From contig NZ_CP009454.1 in the NCBI RefSeq assembly GCF_000759475.1, forward strand, positions 1 to 64,000: a stretch of 64,000 nucleotides of DNA, in the 5' to 3' direction. A program made the position numbers and the translations under genes. This DNA comes from Pantoea rwandensis. GTDB taxonomy: Bacteria > Pseudomonadota > Gammaproteobacteria > Enterobacterales > Enterobacteriaceae. This document shows positions 25,943 to 34,446 of the stretch, one piece after another; within the stretch, counting starts at the first letter, position 1, and each line of letters opens with the position of its first letter. Below the pieces are notes generated by a model, which saw nothing but the letters and a program-made list of their open reading frames with translations, searched no databases and was not told where the DNA came from.

Positions 25943-27303
25943 TCTGACCTCCCCGCCGGGCTGTTTAGGGCATTAAAGCGGGTAAACCGGCCTTCATACT
26001 GCAGGCGGATGGTCCCTGTGGGTCCCTGACGCTGTTTACTGATGATGATTTCAGCAACACCTTTATCTTCGGTATTCTCGTGATAGACCTCATCACGGTA
26101 GATGAAGACGATAACGTCAGCATCCTGTTCCAGCGCGCCAGAATCACGCAGGTCACCATTGTTTGGCCGTTTATCTGCTCGGCTTTCCAGCTGTCGGTTG
26201 AGTTGAGAAAGTGCAACAACTGGACACCCCATCTCTTTGGCCAGCGCTTTCAGGGAACGGGATATCTCGGCGATTTCCTGCGTGCGGTTCTCCTGATCCG
26301 GACAGCCCATTAGCTGCAGATAATCAAGCCCGATAATTGACGGATGACCATAACGGCGCGCATTTCGGCGAGCGCGGATACGCAGCATCGCCGGCGTGAG
26401 TGAGCCCGTATCATCAATAATGAGGCGATCGTTGAAATCTTCTGTCATCATAGAATAGGCACCGGATACCTTGGCCCAGTCTTCGTCATCCATCAGCCCG
26501 CTTTTGAGGTGCGTAAGATCAACACTGCCAAGAGAAGCAACCATGCGCATCAGAATTTGTTCAACAGGTTGCTCAAGACTGTAAAACTGCCCCACTGAAC
26601 CGGCTTTTTTAAGCAGTGAATTGAGCAGCAGATTGATTAGAAAAGCCGTTTTCCCCATTGATGGGCGGGCCGCGATGAGCACCAGATCACCGGATTGCAG
26701 GCCGCTGGTCATAGCGTCAAAATCATCAAATCCTGTAGGCGTGCCGGTAATACCATCAGGCACATTGCATCGACGCTCCAGCTCCGTCAGTAGCTTTTCC
26801 ATGCCATCAATCAGCGTCACGGCCTGTTCAGGCTCAGCACGTTCCGCCAGGCGTGTTATTTTGTGCTCGGCGGTTTCCATGAGCTTTTCAATATTCGTGC
26901 CGGGCATTTTGACTGATTCGGTGATCTCAGCACCAATGGCCGCCAGCTGCCGCCCACGGCTGTTTCTGGCAACAATTTCACTGTAAGCGACGATGTTTGC
27001 TGCACTTGGCGTATTTTTAGCCAGCTCGGCCAGGTAAGCGAATCCCCCCAGTTGCTCAAGAGCGTCTTTACCGCGACGTTCAATGCTTTCAGAAAGCGTA
27101 ATCAGATCTAGTGGTTTACCGGCTGATACCAGCCGGGACATTTCCTGAAAGATGGCCTTATGCACCTTGAGAAAGAAATCATCAGCGCTCAGATGGAGAG
27201 CAACGTCATCCCAGCGATCGTTATCCAGCATCAGGCCACCGATAACAGACTGCTCGGCATCAGGTGAATAAATACCTGGAATATTTCTGCGGTTGTCAGA
27301 CAT
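25939..27303 (-). CDS. dnaB: ICE-encoded replicative DNA helicase, DnaB family
   Basis: 454 residues from ATG 27303, with GGGAGGCGCGT upstream; the extension to 27351 has no ribosome site. The N-terminal DnaB domain starts SPDAEQSVIGGLMLDNDRWD. The RecA-like domain has Walker A ARPSMGKTAFLIN, Walker B PSIIGLDYLQLM, and the C-terminal signature RDSGALEQDADVIVFIYRDE. This second DnaB is standard in SPI-7-type elements and suggests that the excised ICE can drive its own replication fork. It lies between parA and parB. Confidence 0.92.
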   Translation of the reverse strand: MSDNRRNIPGIYSPDAEQSVIGGLMLDNDRWDDVALHLSADDFFLKVHKAIFQEMSRLVSAGKPLDLITLSESIERRGKDALEQLGGFAYLAELAKNTPSAANIVAYSEIVARNSRGRQLAAIGAEITESVKMPGTNIEKLMETAEHKITRLAERAEPEQAVTLIDGMEKLLTELERRCNVPDGITGTPTGFDDFDAMTSGLQSGDLVLIAARPSMGKTAFLINLLLNSLLKKAGSVGQFYSLEQPVEQILMRMVASLGSVDLTHLKSGLMDDEDWAKVSGAYSMMTEDFNDRLIIDDTGSLTPAMLRIRARRNARRYGHPSIIGLDYLQLMGCPDQENRTQEIAEISRSLKALAKEMGCPVVALSQLNRQLESRADKRPNNGDLRDSGALEQDADVIVFIYRDEVYHENTEDKGVAEIIISKQRQGPTGTIRLQYEGRFTRFNALNSPAGRSE

Positions 27304-27426
27304 ACGCGCCTCCCTTGAGAGAGGCCATTGCCGAGGGCCGCTTGATAACACCTATACTCAGCTGCCGTCCGGCATTGATTTTATTAACTGTCATGGTGAG
27401 GGCTGCTGAAAAAACAGGGGAAAGGA

Positions 27427-28311
27427 TCATTTTGATCCCCCTTCTTCCGCAAGCACGTCGAACTTATGCTTCCATTCAGGGAACAGTTCGCAGGCAAGTT
27501 TGTGCATTGAGTCGAATGCTGAATCGCTCTTACGGGACGTTTTTTTCTCCAGGCGGTGAACAGGCTGACCGGCCGCATGCCCCTGCTTATAAACATCAAG
27601 ATCATAAATGCGCGTCTGTAGCATGTTGATGACGATCTTGTCTGAATGCTGACTGTAATCGCCACCCAGTATGATGCTCTCGGCCTGTTCAACCGTGGTT
27701 TTCGCAAGCAGCGTATAGTCCATGCAGTTAACCAGCATGCGTATACTCGGAAGACTGATCCCAAAAGCCATGTAAGGGAGCAGTTCTTCCATCAGAGCAA
27801 CTGTGCCGCGCATAAATTCACGCACATCAGGCAGCACAGGCTTGACCATTCCAATCATCTCGCCAGTTGCGGCCAGAATAATCAGTTCTGACATCACTGA
27901 ACGTGACCCCTGCGAATCAATCAGGATGACGTCATACTGGCTAAATACCGAGTTTGACAATGCATTGCGCAGACGCACGCGCCCATCTGCAACATTGAGC
28001 ATGTAGGTAGGTAAAAGATTGCGCGGATCGTTTGAGACAATGACATCAAGGTTCGTGAACGCGGTGCGGGAAATGATGTTTTCGGCCTGGGATAGGTCGA
28101 CGGTTTGCATAAGCAACTCGTAGAGGCCGCAAGGTGCTTCATATTCTAAGGGATAGATACTGCTGGCAGTAGGCTGGGCGTGGTCGCCGTCAATAATGAG
28201 GGTTTTTATGCCTGCATCGGCAAGGAATCCCCCCAGATTAGCGGCTTGAGTTGATTTCCCCTCTCCACCTTTGGTAGAAACTACGGGGATAACTTTCGTT
28301 TTTGAATGCAT
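27427..28311 (-). CDS. ParA family ATPase of the ICE
   Basis: 294 residues. The deviant Walker A (VSTKGGEGKSTQAANLGGFL) is at the N terminus; Walker A' follows at YDVILIDSQGSRS. MinD/ParA-like helices fill the rest (TTVEQAESIILGGDYSQHSD). It lacks an N-terminal HTH, so it is of the small ParA type. It is the last gene before the tRNA-Phe att site, the usual end of SPI-7-type elements, and should start the parA-dnaB-parB operon. Related genes (for example soj of PAPI-1) are needed for maintenance of the excised element. Confidence 0.88.
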   Translation of the reverse strand: MHSKTKVIPVVSTKGGEGKSTQAANLGGFLADAGIKTLIIDGDHAQPTASSIYPLEYEAPCGLYELLMQTVDLSQAENIISRTAFTNLDVIVSNDPRNLLPTYMLNVADGRVRLRNALSNSVFSQYDVILIDSQGSRSVMSELIILAATGEMIGMVKPVLPDVREFMRGTVALMEELLPYMAFGISLPSIRMLVNCMDYTLLAKTTVEQAESIILGGDYSQHSDKIVINMLQTRIYDLDVYKQGHAAGQPVHRLEKKTSRKSDSAFDSMHKLACELFPEWKHKFDVLAEEGGSK

Positions 28312-28376
28312 TTCGTCACCTGAATAATATTTTTCAGATGAGAACGACAGCTCACTTCACTGCTTTCCAAAAACAC

Positions 28377-28426
28377 GGGGATTGAAAATCCCCGTGTCCG
28401 TGGTTCGATTCCGCGTCCGGGCACCA
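28377..28426 (+). repeat. tRNA-Phe 3' fragment, ICE attachment site
   Basis: These 50 bases match tRNA-Phe from the 5' arm of the anticodon stem through the GAA anticodon (GATTGAAAATC), variable loop, T arm (GGTTCGATTCC) and acceptor to CCA. The D arm and 5' acceptor are missing to the left, where ICE sequence lies. It is therefore the duplicated 3' end left by integration into a tRNA-Phe gene. The complete gene should be at the other ICE end, left of this window. A normal tRNA-type terminator follows. Confidence 0.88.
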
Positions 28427-28434
28427 ACATTCTG

Positions 28435-28460
28435 AAAACCCAGCTTATGGCTGGGTTTTT
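28435..28460 (+). terminator. Original terminator of the tRNA-Phe gene
   Basis: AAAACCCAGC and GCTGGGTTTTT pair around TTATG, 9 bases past CCA. It marks the start of chromosomal sequence right of the ICE. Confidence 0.85.
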
Positions 28461-28523
28461 GCTTTTCTGCGTTTGTCATTTCTAAACCGGATCCAATTTT
28501 CAAATCCCCCTCTCGACTTGATT

Positions 28524-28681
28524 ATGTCCCATTTTATGGACTTAAATCCCCTTAGAGTCACATAAAGTGCAATATAAGGGACTTTATAAAGCATCCGCTT
28601 GTCATGACAATAATCCGATAGAGTTCTATAATTAGGACATTAAACGCTTAACAGACGATAAAGTGTCTTTATTGGGACTTT
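28524..28681 (+). promoter_or_regulatory. Three operator-like repeats upstream of hipB
   Basis: Three imperfect inverted repeats share the right arm GGACTT: 28524-28543 (ATGTCC, 8 bases, GGACTT), 28564-28585 (AAGTGC, 7 bases, GGGACTT) and 28660-28681 (AAGTGTC, 7 bases, GGGACTT). The last ends 7 bases before the hipB start. This fits cooperative HipB autorepression, as in E. coli hipBA with its four operators. The actual motif differs from the E. coli one. Confidence 0.65.
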
Positions 28682-28687
28682 AAAGAT

Positions 28688-29017
28688 ATGACTACTCCTT
28701 CCGCATCCGCTCTGGCAGAGGACATCGGCCAGAGACTCAAGCAGGCCCGTCTTAATCGTGACTTAACGCAAACTGAGGTTGCTGAGCGCGCAGGTATTGC
28801 ACGAAAGTCTGTGCTCAATGCTGAAAAAGGAAAAGCGCAGTTCGATGTCTTTATCGCCATCATGATAGCGTTGGAGCTCACAGAAAAGCTGGAGCTGTTT
28901 CTGCCACGTCAGGAAATATCCCCGATTCAACTTGCAAAGTTGCAGGGTAAACAAAGGCGTAGAGCTTCAGGGCAACGTAAAGATAAACCGCTCAGGGAGG
29001 GAACGTCAGAATGGTAA
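28688..29017 (+). CDS. hipB: HipB-like antitoxin, XRE repressor
   Basis: 109 residues. The helix-turn-helix spans about 13-65 (IGQRLKQARLNRDLTQTEVA, then AGIARKSVLNAEKGKA). A basic tail (KLQGKQRRRASGQRKDKPLR) follows, resembling the HipB tail that is degraded by Lon. It should bind the three upstream repeats and neutralise HipA. It overlaps the toxin gene by 7 bases. The pair lies directly beside the ICE attachment site but outside the element, so it is either an old chromosomal resident or a leftover of an earlier insertion. Confidence 0.85.
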   Translation: MTTPSASALAEDIGQRLKQARLNRDLTQTEVAERAGIARKSVLNAEKGKAQFDVFIAIMIALELTEKLELFLPRQEISPIQLAKLQGKQRRRASGQRKDKPLREGTSEW

Positions 29018-30327
29018 TGGAAGTTATCAATGTTACCTATGCACAACAAGAGGTGGGCGCAGTTAGTTTCGATTTAGAAAAAGGATCGGGGGCATTTGAA
29101 TATGCACCCAACTTTATCAAACAAGGAATAGAACTTTCTCCTCTCAAAATGCCGCTGGCAACACAAATCTACAGTTTCCCTGAGCTTGCGTTTACGACCT
29201 TTAAAGGACTACCCGGTTTGATTGCCGACTCATTACCAGATGATTTTGGTAACGCAGTGCTCAATGCCTGGGTAGCGGGCCAGGGTAAACAACCTGGCGA
29301 CATTACACCATTGCAACGGCTGCAATACACGGGCAAGCGCGGTATGGGTGCGTTGGAGTACACCCCAGCGACAAAACTTCGCAGTCTCAATGCCTCAAAC
29401 CCGATTGAAATAGCCTCCCTTATCGTTATCGCACAGGAAATCCTTGATGCCCGAGGAGCCTTCTCAGCAACGCTTCATCGAGACGGAGAGGAGGATCGTG
29501 AAGCCATGCTTTCGCTGTTATCAGTGGGCATGAGTGCGGGTGGAGCAAGGCCTAAAGCTGTTCTCGCATTTAATAAAGATTTCACCCAAGTGCGGTCTGG
29601 TCAGGCCATGGTCCCGGATGATTACACACACTACTTGATGAAATTTGATGGCGTGAGTGAACATAATCGCAGTCAGGAAACCTTTGGTGATCCATTGGGA
29701 TTTGGGGCCATGGAGTACGTTTATTATCAAATGGCAACAGCCTGTGGTATCGAGATGATGCATTCGCAATTATTGTCGGAAGGTCATCGGCGCCATTTCA
29801 TAACTCAGCGCTTTGACCGTATTGGAAATCACAAAATCCATGTACAGACTCTGAATGGACTGGCCCATGTCGATTATAAAAAGCCCGGCTCATTTTCTTA
29901 TGCAGAGCTGTTCAGCGTAGCGCGACAGCTCAAGCTTCCCGCGCGTGATGCAGAACAGCTAATAAAAAGGATGGTCTTTAATATTGTGGCACGCAACCAT
30001 GACGATCATGCCAAGAACTTTGCTTTCATGCTGAAGGACAACAAATGGCAATTGGCTCCAGCTTACGATCTGGCCTACAGCTATAAACCCGGTAGTAAGT
30101 GGGTTAACAGCCATTGGATGACATTGAATGGTAAACGCGATGATTTCACCCGCAATGACTTCTACGCATTAGAAAAAATAAGCCCACTCTTCAACAAACG
30201 CAATCTGGATCGGGTCATTGATGAAACAGTCGAAACTGTGGCGCAGTGGCCTCTTCTCGCTCGTGATCAGGAAGTGCCCAATTCATTGATTGCCGAGGTC
30301 AGCAATAACCTGCGTTTGTCACTCTGA
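29011..30327 (+). CDS. hipA: HipA-like toxin, Ser/Thr kinase
   Basis: 438 residues, the usual HipA length. The N-terminal subdomain has PGLIADSLPDDFGNAVLNAW, the core GMSAGGARPKAVLAFN for ATP-binding, and the catalytic loop ARNHDDHAKNFAF at about residues 328-340 with the general base Asp. The metal-binding motif follows (LAPAYDLAYSY). Classic HipA phosphorylates glutamyl-tRNA synthetase and causes persistence; targets differ among homologues and are not known here. All catalytic elements look intact. The upstream ATG at 29011 or the one at 29017 could be used. Confidence 0.88.
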   Translation: MVMEVINVTYAQQEVGAVSFDLEKGSGAFEYAPNFIKQGIELSPLKMPLATQIYSFPELAFTTFKGLPGLIADSLPDDFGNAVLNAWVAGQGKQPGDITPLQRLQYTGKRGMGALEYTPATKLRSLNASNPIEIASLIVIAQEILDARGAFSATLHRDGEEDREAMLSLLSVGMSAGGARPKAVLAFNKDFTQVRSGQAMVPDDYTHYLMKFDGVSEHNRSQETFGDPLGFGAMEYVYYQMATACGIEMMHSQLLSEGHRRHFITQRFDRIGNHKIHVQTLNGLAHVDYKKPGSFSYAELFSVARQLKLPARDAEQLIKRMVFNIVARNHDDHAKNFAFMLKDNKWQLAPAYDLAYSYKPGSKWVNSHWMTLNGKRDDFTRNDFYALEKISPLFNKRNLDRVIDETVETVAQWPLLARDQEVPNSLIAEVSNNLRLSL

Positions 30328-30484
30328 GTCATCGGCTGTTTCAGCTTAATGATTAAACAGCATTGTACCGGGATTGATAACCCATGAGCAGCATTCATAA
30401 GCTCATGCCAATTGCCCCTACAGTCATCAGAGGCCTTCCCCGCTATGCTTGCCGCATCACTCATTACTCAAGGCGGGAGACACA

Positions 30485-31309
30485 ATGAAAGAGATGATGG
30501 TGGTTATCGGGGCAGGTGCGATTGGACAAGCTATCGCGCGTCGCGTGAGCCAGGGTAAAACCGTGCTGCTGGCAGACCTCAACACGGAAAACTGCGCAGC
30601 CGCCGCACAAACCTTACGTGATGCAGGCTTTACAGTAGAAACCAGCCAGGTCGATGTCAGTTCGCGTCAATCGATTCAACATCTGGTGCAGCAGGCCACT
30701 GCACTGGGCGCCATCAAAGGTGTGATTCATTCGGCGGGTGTCTCGCCTTCTCAGGCTAGTCCCGCCACCATTTTGCAGGTCGATCTCTACGGTACGGCCG
30801 TGGTGCTGGAAGAGTTCGGTCCGCACATCGCGTCAGGCGGTTGCGGAATCGTGATTGCTTCGCAATCCGGGCATCGACTGCCTGCGCTCACGGTAGAACA
30901 AAACGAAGCGTTAGCCATCACGCCAACTGAGGATTTGCTCAGCCTGCCATTTTTGCAGAACACCGCATTCAGCGATCCTTTGCTGGCCTATCAATATGCC
31001 AAACGCGGCAACGCTCTGCGTGTGATGGCCGAAGCGGCGAAATGGGGCCAGCGTGGCGCGCGCGTCAACAGCATCAGCCCCGGCATCATCTTTACGCCCC
31101 TGGCGAATGATGAACTGAATGGCCCACGCGGTGCGGGCTATCGCAATATGCTGGCAAAATCACCGGTCGGCCGAGGCGGAACCGCCGACGAAGTTGCCGC
31201 GCTGGCCGCCCTCATCATGGGGCCTGAAGGCGGCTATATCAGCGGCAGTGATTTTCTGATGGATGGTGGCGTGACGGCATCTTATTGGTACGGTGATTTG
31301 AAACCCTGA
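30485..31309 (+). CDS. Short-chain dehydrogenase/reductase
   Basis: 274 residues from ATG 30485 after GGCGGGAGACACA. The Rossmann motif is VVIGAGAIGQAIARRV. The variant NNAG region is HSAGVSP, and the catalytic Tyr-Lys pair lies in YQYAKRGNALRV with a preceding Ser in ASQSGHR. The C-terminal SGSDFLMDGGVTASYWYGD is SDR-typical. It is an NAD(P)-dependent oxidoreductase with unknown substrate. The segment ITPTEDLLSLPF between the Ser and Tyr is longer than usual and recalls enzymes annotated as SDRs of Pantoea and Enterobacter. It stands alone between hipA and the RraA-like gene. Confidence 0.85.
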   Translation: MKEMMVVIGAGAIGQAIARRVSQGKTVLLADLNTENCAAAAQTLRDAGFTVETSQVDVSSRQSIQHLVQQATALGAIKGVIHSAGVSPSQASPATILQVDLYGTAVVLEEFGPHIASGGCGIVIASQSGHRLPALTVEQNEALAITPTEDLLSLPFLQNTAFSDPLLAYQYAKRGNALRVMAEAAKWGQRGARVNSISPGIIFTPLANDELNGPRGAGYRNMLAKSPVGRGGTADEVAALAALIMGPEGGYISGSDFLMDGGVTASYWYGDLKP

Positions 31310-31316
31310 TTCACTT

Positions 31317-31342
31317 CCCCGCCGAATATCTTCTTCGGCGGG
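31317..31342 (+). terminator. Hairpin downstream of the SDR gene
   Basis: CCCGCCGAA and TTCGGCGGG pair around a small loop, 8 bases after the stop. There is no strong T-run (CTAAATAAATA follows), so it may be a weak terminator or an mRNA-stabilising hairpin. Confidence 0.5.
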
Positions 31343-31638
31343 CTAAATAAATAATATGCAATACGCTCAGCCATACTTTAAAAGTATTTAGCCATAACAA
31401 TATCCAATAAAATTATTAATCAGCGATTTAAATAAGGTGGGAATATTATTTCGTGATCCTGATTTTATTCGCTGTAACACCGTATTCGTAACACACCGTT
31501 AATCCCTTACACTCTCCTGAATTCAGTGAATTATCCATTCCCTGATCATCTGAAAATAAAACTCAGTTTATTAGCCGGCAAGATTCGCTGGTCATCATTT
31601 ATCGATTACAAGTTAATAACCCTGACAGGAGAAATAAA
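31343..31638. other. A/T-rich intergenic region before the RraA-like gene
   Basis: No gene is seen here. It is clearly more A/T-rich than its flanks and ends in a good ribosome site (CAGGAGAAATAAA) for the gene at 31639. Promoter elements could not be assigned reliably. Confidence 0.4.
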
Positions 31639-32334
31639 ATGACCGCAGGAAATCGTATTTATTTACGCCGCCCTTCCGATGCCGAGCCCTTACTGGAAGC
31701 GTTCCGCCGTTTACCCGCTGCGGTAGTGGCAGACTGCATGAGTCGCTTGCCTGCACTATCCGCAGAGATCAGCCTGAAAACTGCGCCTAAAGCCCCCATC
31801 ATGTGCGGCCTGGCAGTTACCGTGAAGGCACGCTCTGGCGATAACCTGATGTTGCATAAAGCGCTGGATATGGCCGGGCCGAACGATGTGATTATCCTGT
31901 CGAATGAGGGTGACCGCAGCCAATCATTGATGGGTGAAGTGATGGCCACTTACGCCAGACAGCGCGGTATGGCAGGCATCGTTCTGGATGGTCCGGTGCG
32001 CGATATTGAGGGCTTATCCCGCATGGATTTTCCGATTTATGCCGCCGGACACACGCCTGGTGGCCCTTTCAAAGATGGTCCAGGCGAAATCAATGTGCCG
32101 ATTGCCTGCGGTAAAATTCACGTTTCACCGGGTGATATCGTTTTGGGCGATGCCGATGGGGTGATCGTCATTCCACGCCAGGATGCCGCGCGCATTCTCG
32201 AAGCGGCACAAGCTTACTTGATCGTCGATGAACATAACTTTGAGCTGGCGAAAACCGGTTCTCTGGAACGCGGTTGGCTGGCGGAAGCACTGCAAAACAA
32301 GCAGGTGGAAATTATCGATGATGTCTATCGGTAA
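31639..32334 (+). CDS. RraA-like protein, probable HMG/CHA-type aldolase
   Basis: 231 residues of the RraA/DmpG-unrelated class II pyruvate aldolase family. Diagnostic motifs are AVVADCMSR near the N terminus, GIVLDGPVRDIEGL with the metal- and substrate-binding Arg-Asp, and the late GDIVLGDADGVIVIPRQDAA. True RraA, the RNase E inhibitor, is about 160 residues and lacks the C-terminal extension. This length fits 4-hydroxy-4-methyl-2-oxoglutarate aldolase or related oxaloacetate decarboxylase. It has its own leader with a ribosome site and is probably monocistronic. Confidence 0.82.
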   Translation: MTAGNRIYLRRPSDAEPLLEAFRRLPAAVVADCMSRLPALSAEISLKTAPKAPIMCGLAVTVKARSGDNLMLHKALDMAGPNDVIILSNEGDRSQSLMGEVMATYARQRGMAGIVLDGPVRDIEGLSRMDFPIYAAGHTPGGPFKDGPGEINVPIACGKIHVSPGDIVLGDADGVIVIPRQDAARILEAAQAYLIVDEHNFELAKTGSLERGWLAEALQNKQVEIIDDVYR

Positions 32335-32430
32335 CGTGCCAACATGACAGCGAAGAATTGCAAAGGTCATCATCCATGGTGGCCTGTCTTTCGCTGAGCG
32401 CGCAGCTAAACAACCCGCAATTGCACCGCA

Positions 32431-33351
32431 TCACGGCGTACTGCTCACCATCGCCAACTTGCGCTGACGGTTTTCCCGCCATACCGCAAAGATTCCTGCC
32501 AGTGCCACAATCGATGCGCCGAAGAGGGTTGTCGTGCCTGGCAGGCTATTGAGGAACAGATAGCCAATCAGCATCGACCACACCAGCGTAGTGTAATCAA
32601 ACGGTGCCAGCAGCGAGGCATCAGCATAGCGCAGGCTGAGCGTCACCAGAATCTGGGCCAGACCGCCAAATAAACCACAGCCCACCAACAGCAGCCACTG
32701 CAAGCCGGTGGGTTTTGCCCAGCCAAAGAAAGCCGTTGCCAAGCCAATAAGGGTGGTCATCAATGAGAAATAAAACACAATCGCACCCGGCTTTTCGATA
32801 CCGTTCAGAAAGCGGATTTGTACATTAGATGTCGCAGAACAGAGCGCGGCAATCAATGCAAACGCCACGCCGAGACTGGCCGTAGCACTGCTGGCACTGC
32901 CAGCAAGTACGCCACCGCTGGATGCAAGACTGGAAGAGAGCATAATCAGAATGCCCGAGAGTCCCACCACGACTGCCACCCAGCGGGACACGCGCACGCG
33001 CTCCTTTAACAGCATTGCCGCCATTATCACCGTGAATAAAGGGGCGGCGTAACTGAGTGCGGTGGCATCTGCCAGAGAGATATACACCAGCGCCAGATAG
33101 TTGAAATACATGCCGCCAGTACCCGAAAATCCCCGAATGAAATGGCCGAACAGATTGCGTGTTTTGAGGTTGTCCAACACGTTCCCCTGTATTTTAAGCC
33201 AGATTAACAGAGGAAACAGGGCGACAAAGCTGCGGAAAAAAATCACTTCGCCAGTGGGGATTGCACCGTTAAGCCCTTTTACACAGGCCAGCATTAATGT
33301 GGCGCAGAGTGCGGCAAAGATTTTCAGCAATACGCCTAATCGGGGGTTCAT
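32431..33351 (-). CDS. EamA/DMT family exporter
   Basis: 306 residues from ATG 33351, preceded by GAGAGAAGAGAAAG. It is a ten-helix drug/metabolite transporter with two EamA repeats. Helix examples are LLKIFAALCATLMLACV, EVIFFRSFVALFPLLIWL and, in the second repeat, LGVAFALIAALCSATSNVQI followed by IVFYFSLMTTLIGLATAFF. EamA exporters move amino acids, purines or other small metabolites outward. The first repeat includes FRSFVALFPLL, found in members near RhaT/SAM-like carriers. The substrate is unknown. It converges with the RraA-like gene. Confidence 0.85.
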   Translation of the reverse strand: MNPRLGVLLKIFAALCATLMLACVKGLNGAIPTGEVIFFRSFVALFPLLIWLKIQGNVLDNLKTRNLFGHFIRGFSGTGGMYFNYLALVYISLADATALSYAAPLFTVIMAAMLLKERVRVSRWVAVVVGLSGILIMLSSSLASSGGVLAGSASSATASLGVAFALIAALCSATSNVQIRFLNGIEKPGAIVFYFSLMTTLIGLATAFFGWAKPTGLQWLLLVGCGLFGGLAQILVTLSLRYADASLLAPFDYTTLVWSMLIGYLFLNSLPGTTTLFGASIVALAGIFAVWRENRQRKLAMVSSTP

Positions 33352-33604
33352 ACTTTCTCTTCTCTCTACTTCGAGCAATCAGGAAATTGCCAGAGGACAA
33401 TGCGAAAGACACTAGGGAGAAAAATGTGCGCTGGATAACACTTTTTCGCTCTGCCTGAATAGAAATAACTTATCGCCATCGGTCATATCATTTCCCTATT
33501 GCATAACACGCTTTCCCTCTTTTTCGCCGCAAAACAAAGCCGATATAGTCCAGAAAAGCGAGATTTTGCGCTCCTAAGCAGTATCCACCCTTGAGGGAAT
33601 GCAC

Positions 33605-34444
33605 ATGACCATGAAAAAACTGACCACCCTTGGCCTGGCAATGCTGCCGTTGCTGGCTGTTTCGGCGGCGCAGGCAGATATGATGGCGAACATTAAATCG
33701 AGCGGTGAACTGAAATGCGCCGTTTACTCCGACGTACCGCCCTTCTCTTCGCCAGATCCACAAACGCGTCAGCTGGCAGGCATGGATATCGACCTGTGCA
33801 ACGCTCTGGCCAGGCAGATGAACGTCAAACTGACTTTGGTGCCGACCTCTGTGGAAGCGCGTATCGCGGTGATCGCCACCGGCCGTGCCGATGTGTTGAT
33901 TGCTAACCTGGCCTACACCAAAACGCGTGGCAATCAGATCCAGTTCAGCGATCCTTACTACGTGGCGAAAGAGATGCTGCTGGTGAAAGCGCCGCTGGCA
34001 GATAAACCACTGGACTATTTCAAAGGCAAACGCATCAGCGCCACCAAGGGCACCACGTCCGAGCAATCGATCCACATCAAAGGCGGTAAAGCCGTCACCT
34101 TCCAGGATTCTGCCTCCGCCTTCCTGGCGCTGGAGCAGAACAAATCCGTGGGCTTTGTCACTAACACCATGACCGGGATGAAAACCATCGCCCAGGCGAA
34201 AAAAGACGGCATCAATCTGGCGATGGTGAAAGAGCCGATGGCGCTGGAACCGATTGGTGTCGGCATGAAAAAGGATGAACCTGCCCTGCTGGCCAGCGTT
34301 AACAGCAGCCTGAAAGCGATGGACGACGATGGCACCATCGACAAAATCTGGAACACCTGGATTGGGCCAAATACCGAATACAAAATGGTGCGCGAAGAGC
34401 GCGTACAGCCGCTCTCCAGCCTGAAATTTGAACCACTGGAATAA
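33605..34444 (+). CDS. Amino-acid ABC transporter periplasmic binding protein
   Basis: 280 residues from ATG 33605, with GAGGGA 7 bases upstream. The signal peptide MTMKKLTTLGLAMLPLLAVS is cut after AQA. The solute-binding domain (SBP_bac_3) includes LAGMDIDLCNALARQMNVK, the ATGRADVLIANLAYTKTRGN segment and a WNTWIGPNTEY C-terminal element. It is the first gene of a run with pxpB, pxpC and pxpA, so its ligand is probably 5-oxoproline or a related glutamate derivative. The permeases and ATPase lie 7 kb away at 41.0-43.2 kb. Confidence 0.85.
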   Translation: MTMKKLTTLGLAMLPLLAVSAAQADMMANIKSSGELKCAVYSDVPPFSSPDPQTRQLAGMDIDLCNALARQMNVKLTLVPTSVEARIAVIATGRADVLIANLAYTKTRGNQIQFSDPYYVAKEMLLVKAPLADKPLDYFKGKRISATKGTTSEQSIHIKGGKAVTFQDSASAFLALEQNKSVGFVTNTMTGMKTIAQAKKDGINLAMVKEPMALEPIGVGMKKDEPALLASVNSSLKAMDDDGTIDKIWNTWIGPNTEYKMVREERVQPLSSLKFEPLE

Positions 34445-34446
34445 TC

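Noticed and set aside
28377..28426. A complete tRNA-Phe gene
   Set aside because: The D arm and 5' acceptor strand are missing; the left side is ICE sequence, so it is only the duplicated 3' end.
31639..32334. RNase E inhibitor RraA proper
   Set aside because: It is about 70 residues longer and has aldolase-type motifs; a metabolic aldolase is more likely.
33379..33604. Sigma-54 promoter before the 33.6 kb binding protein
   Set aside because: I searched for GG/GC doublets at correct spacing and found none convincing.
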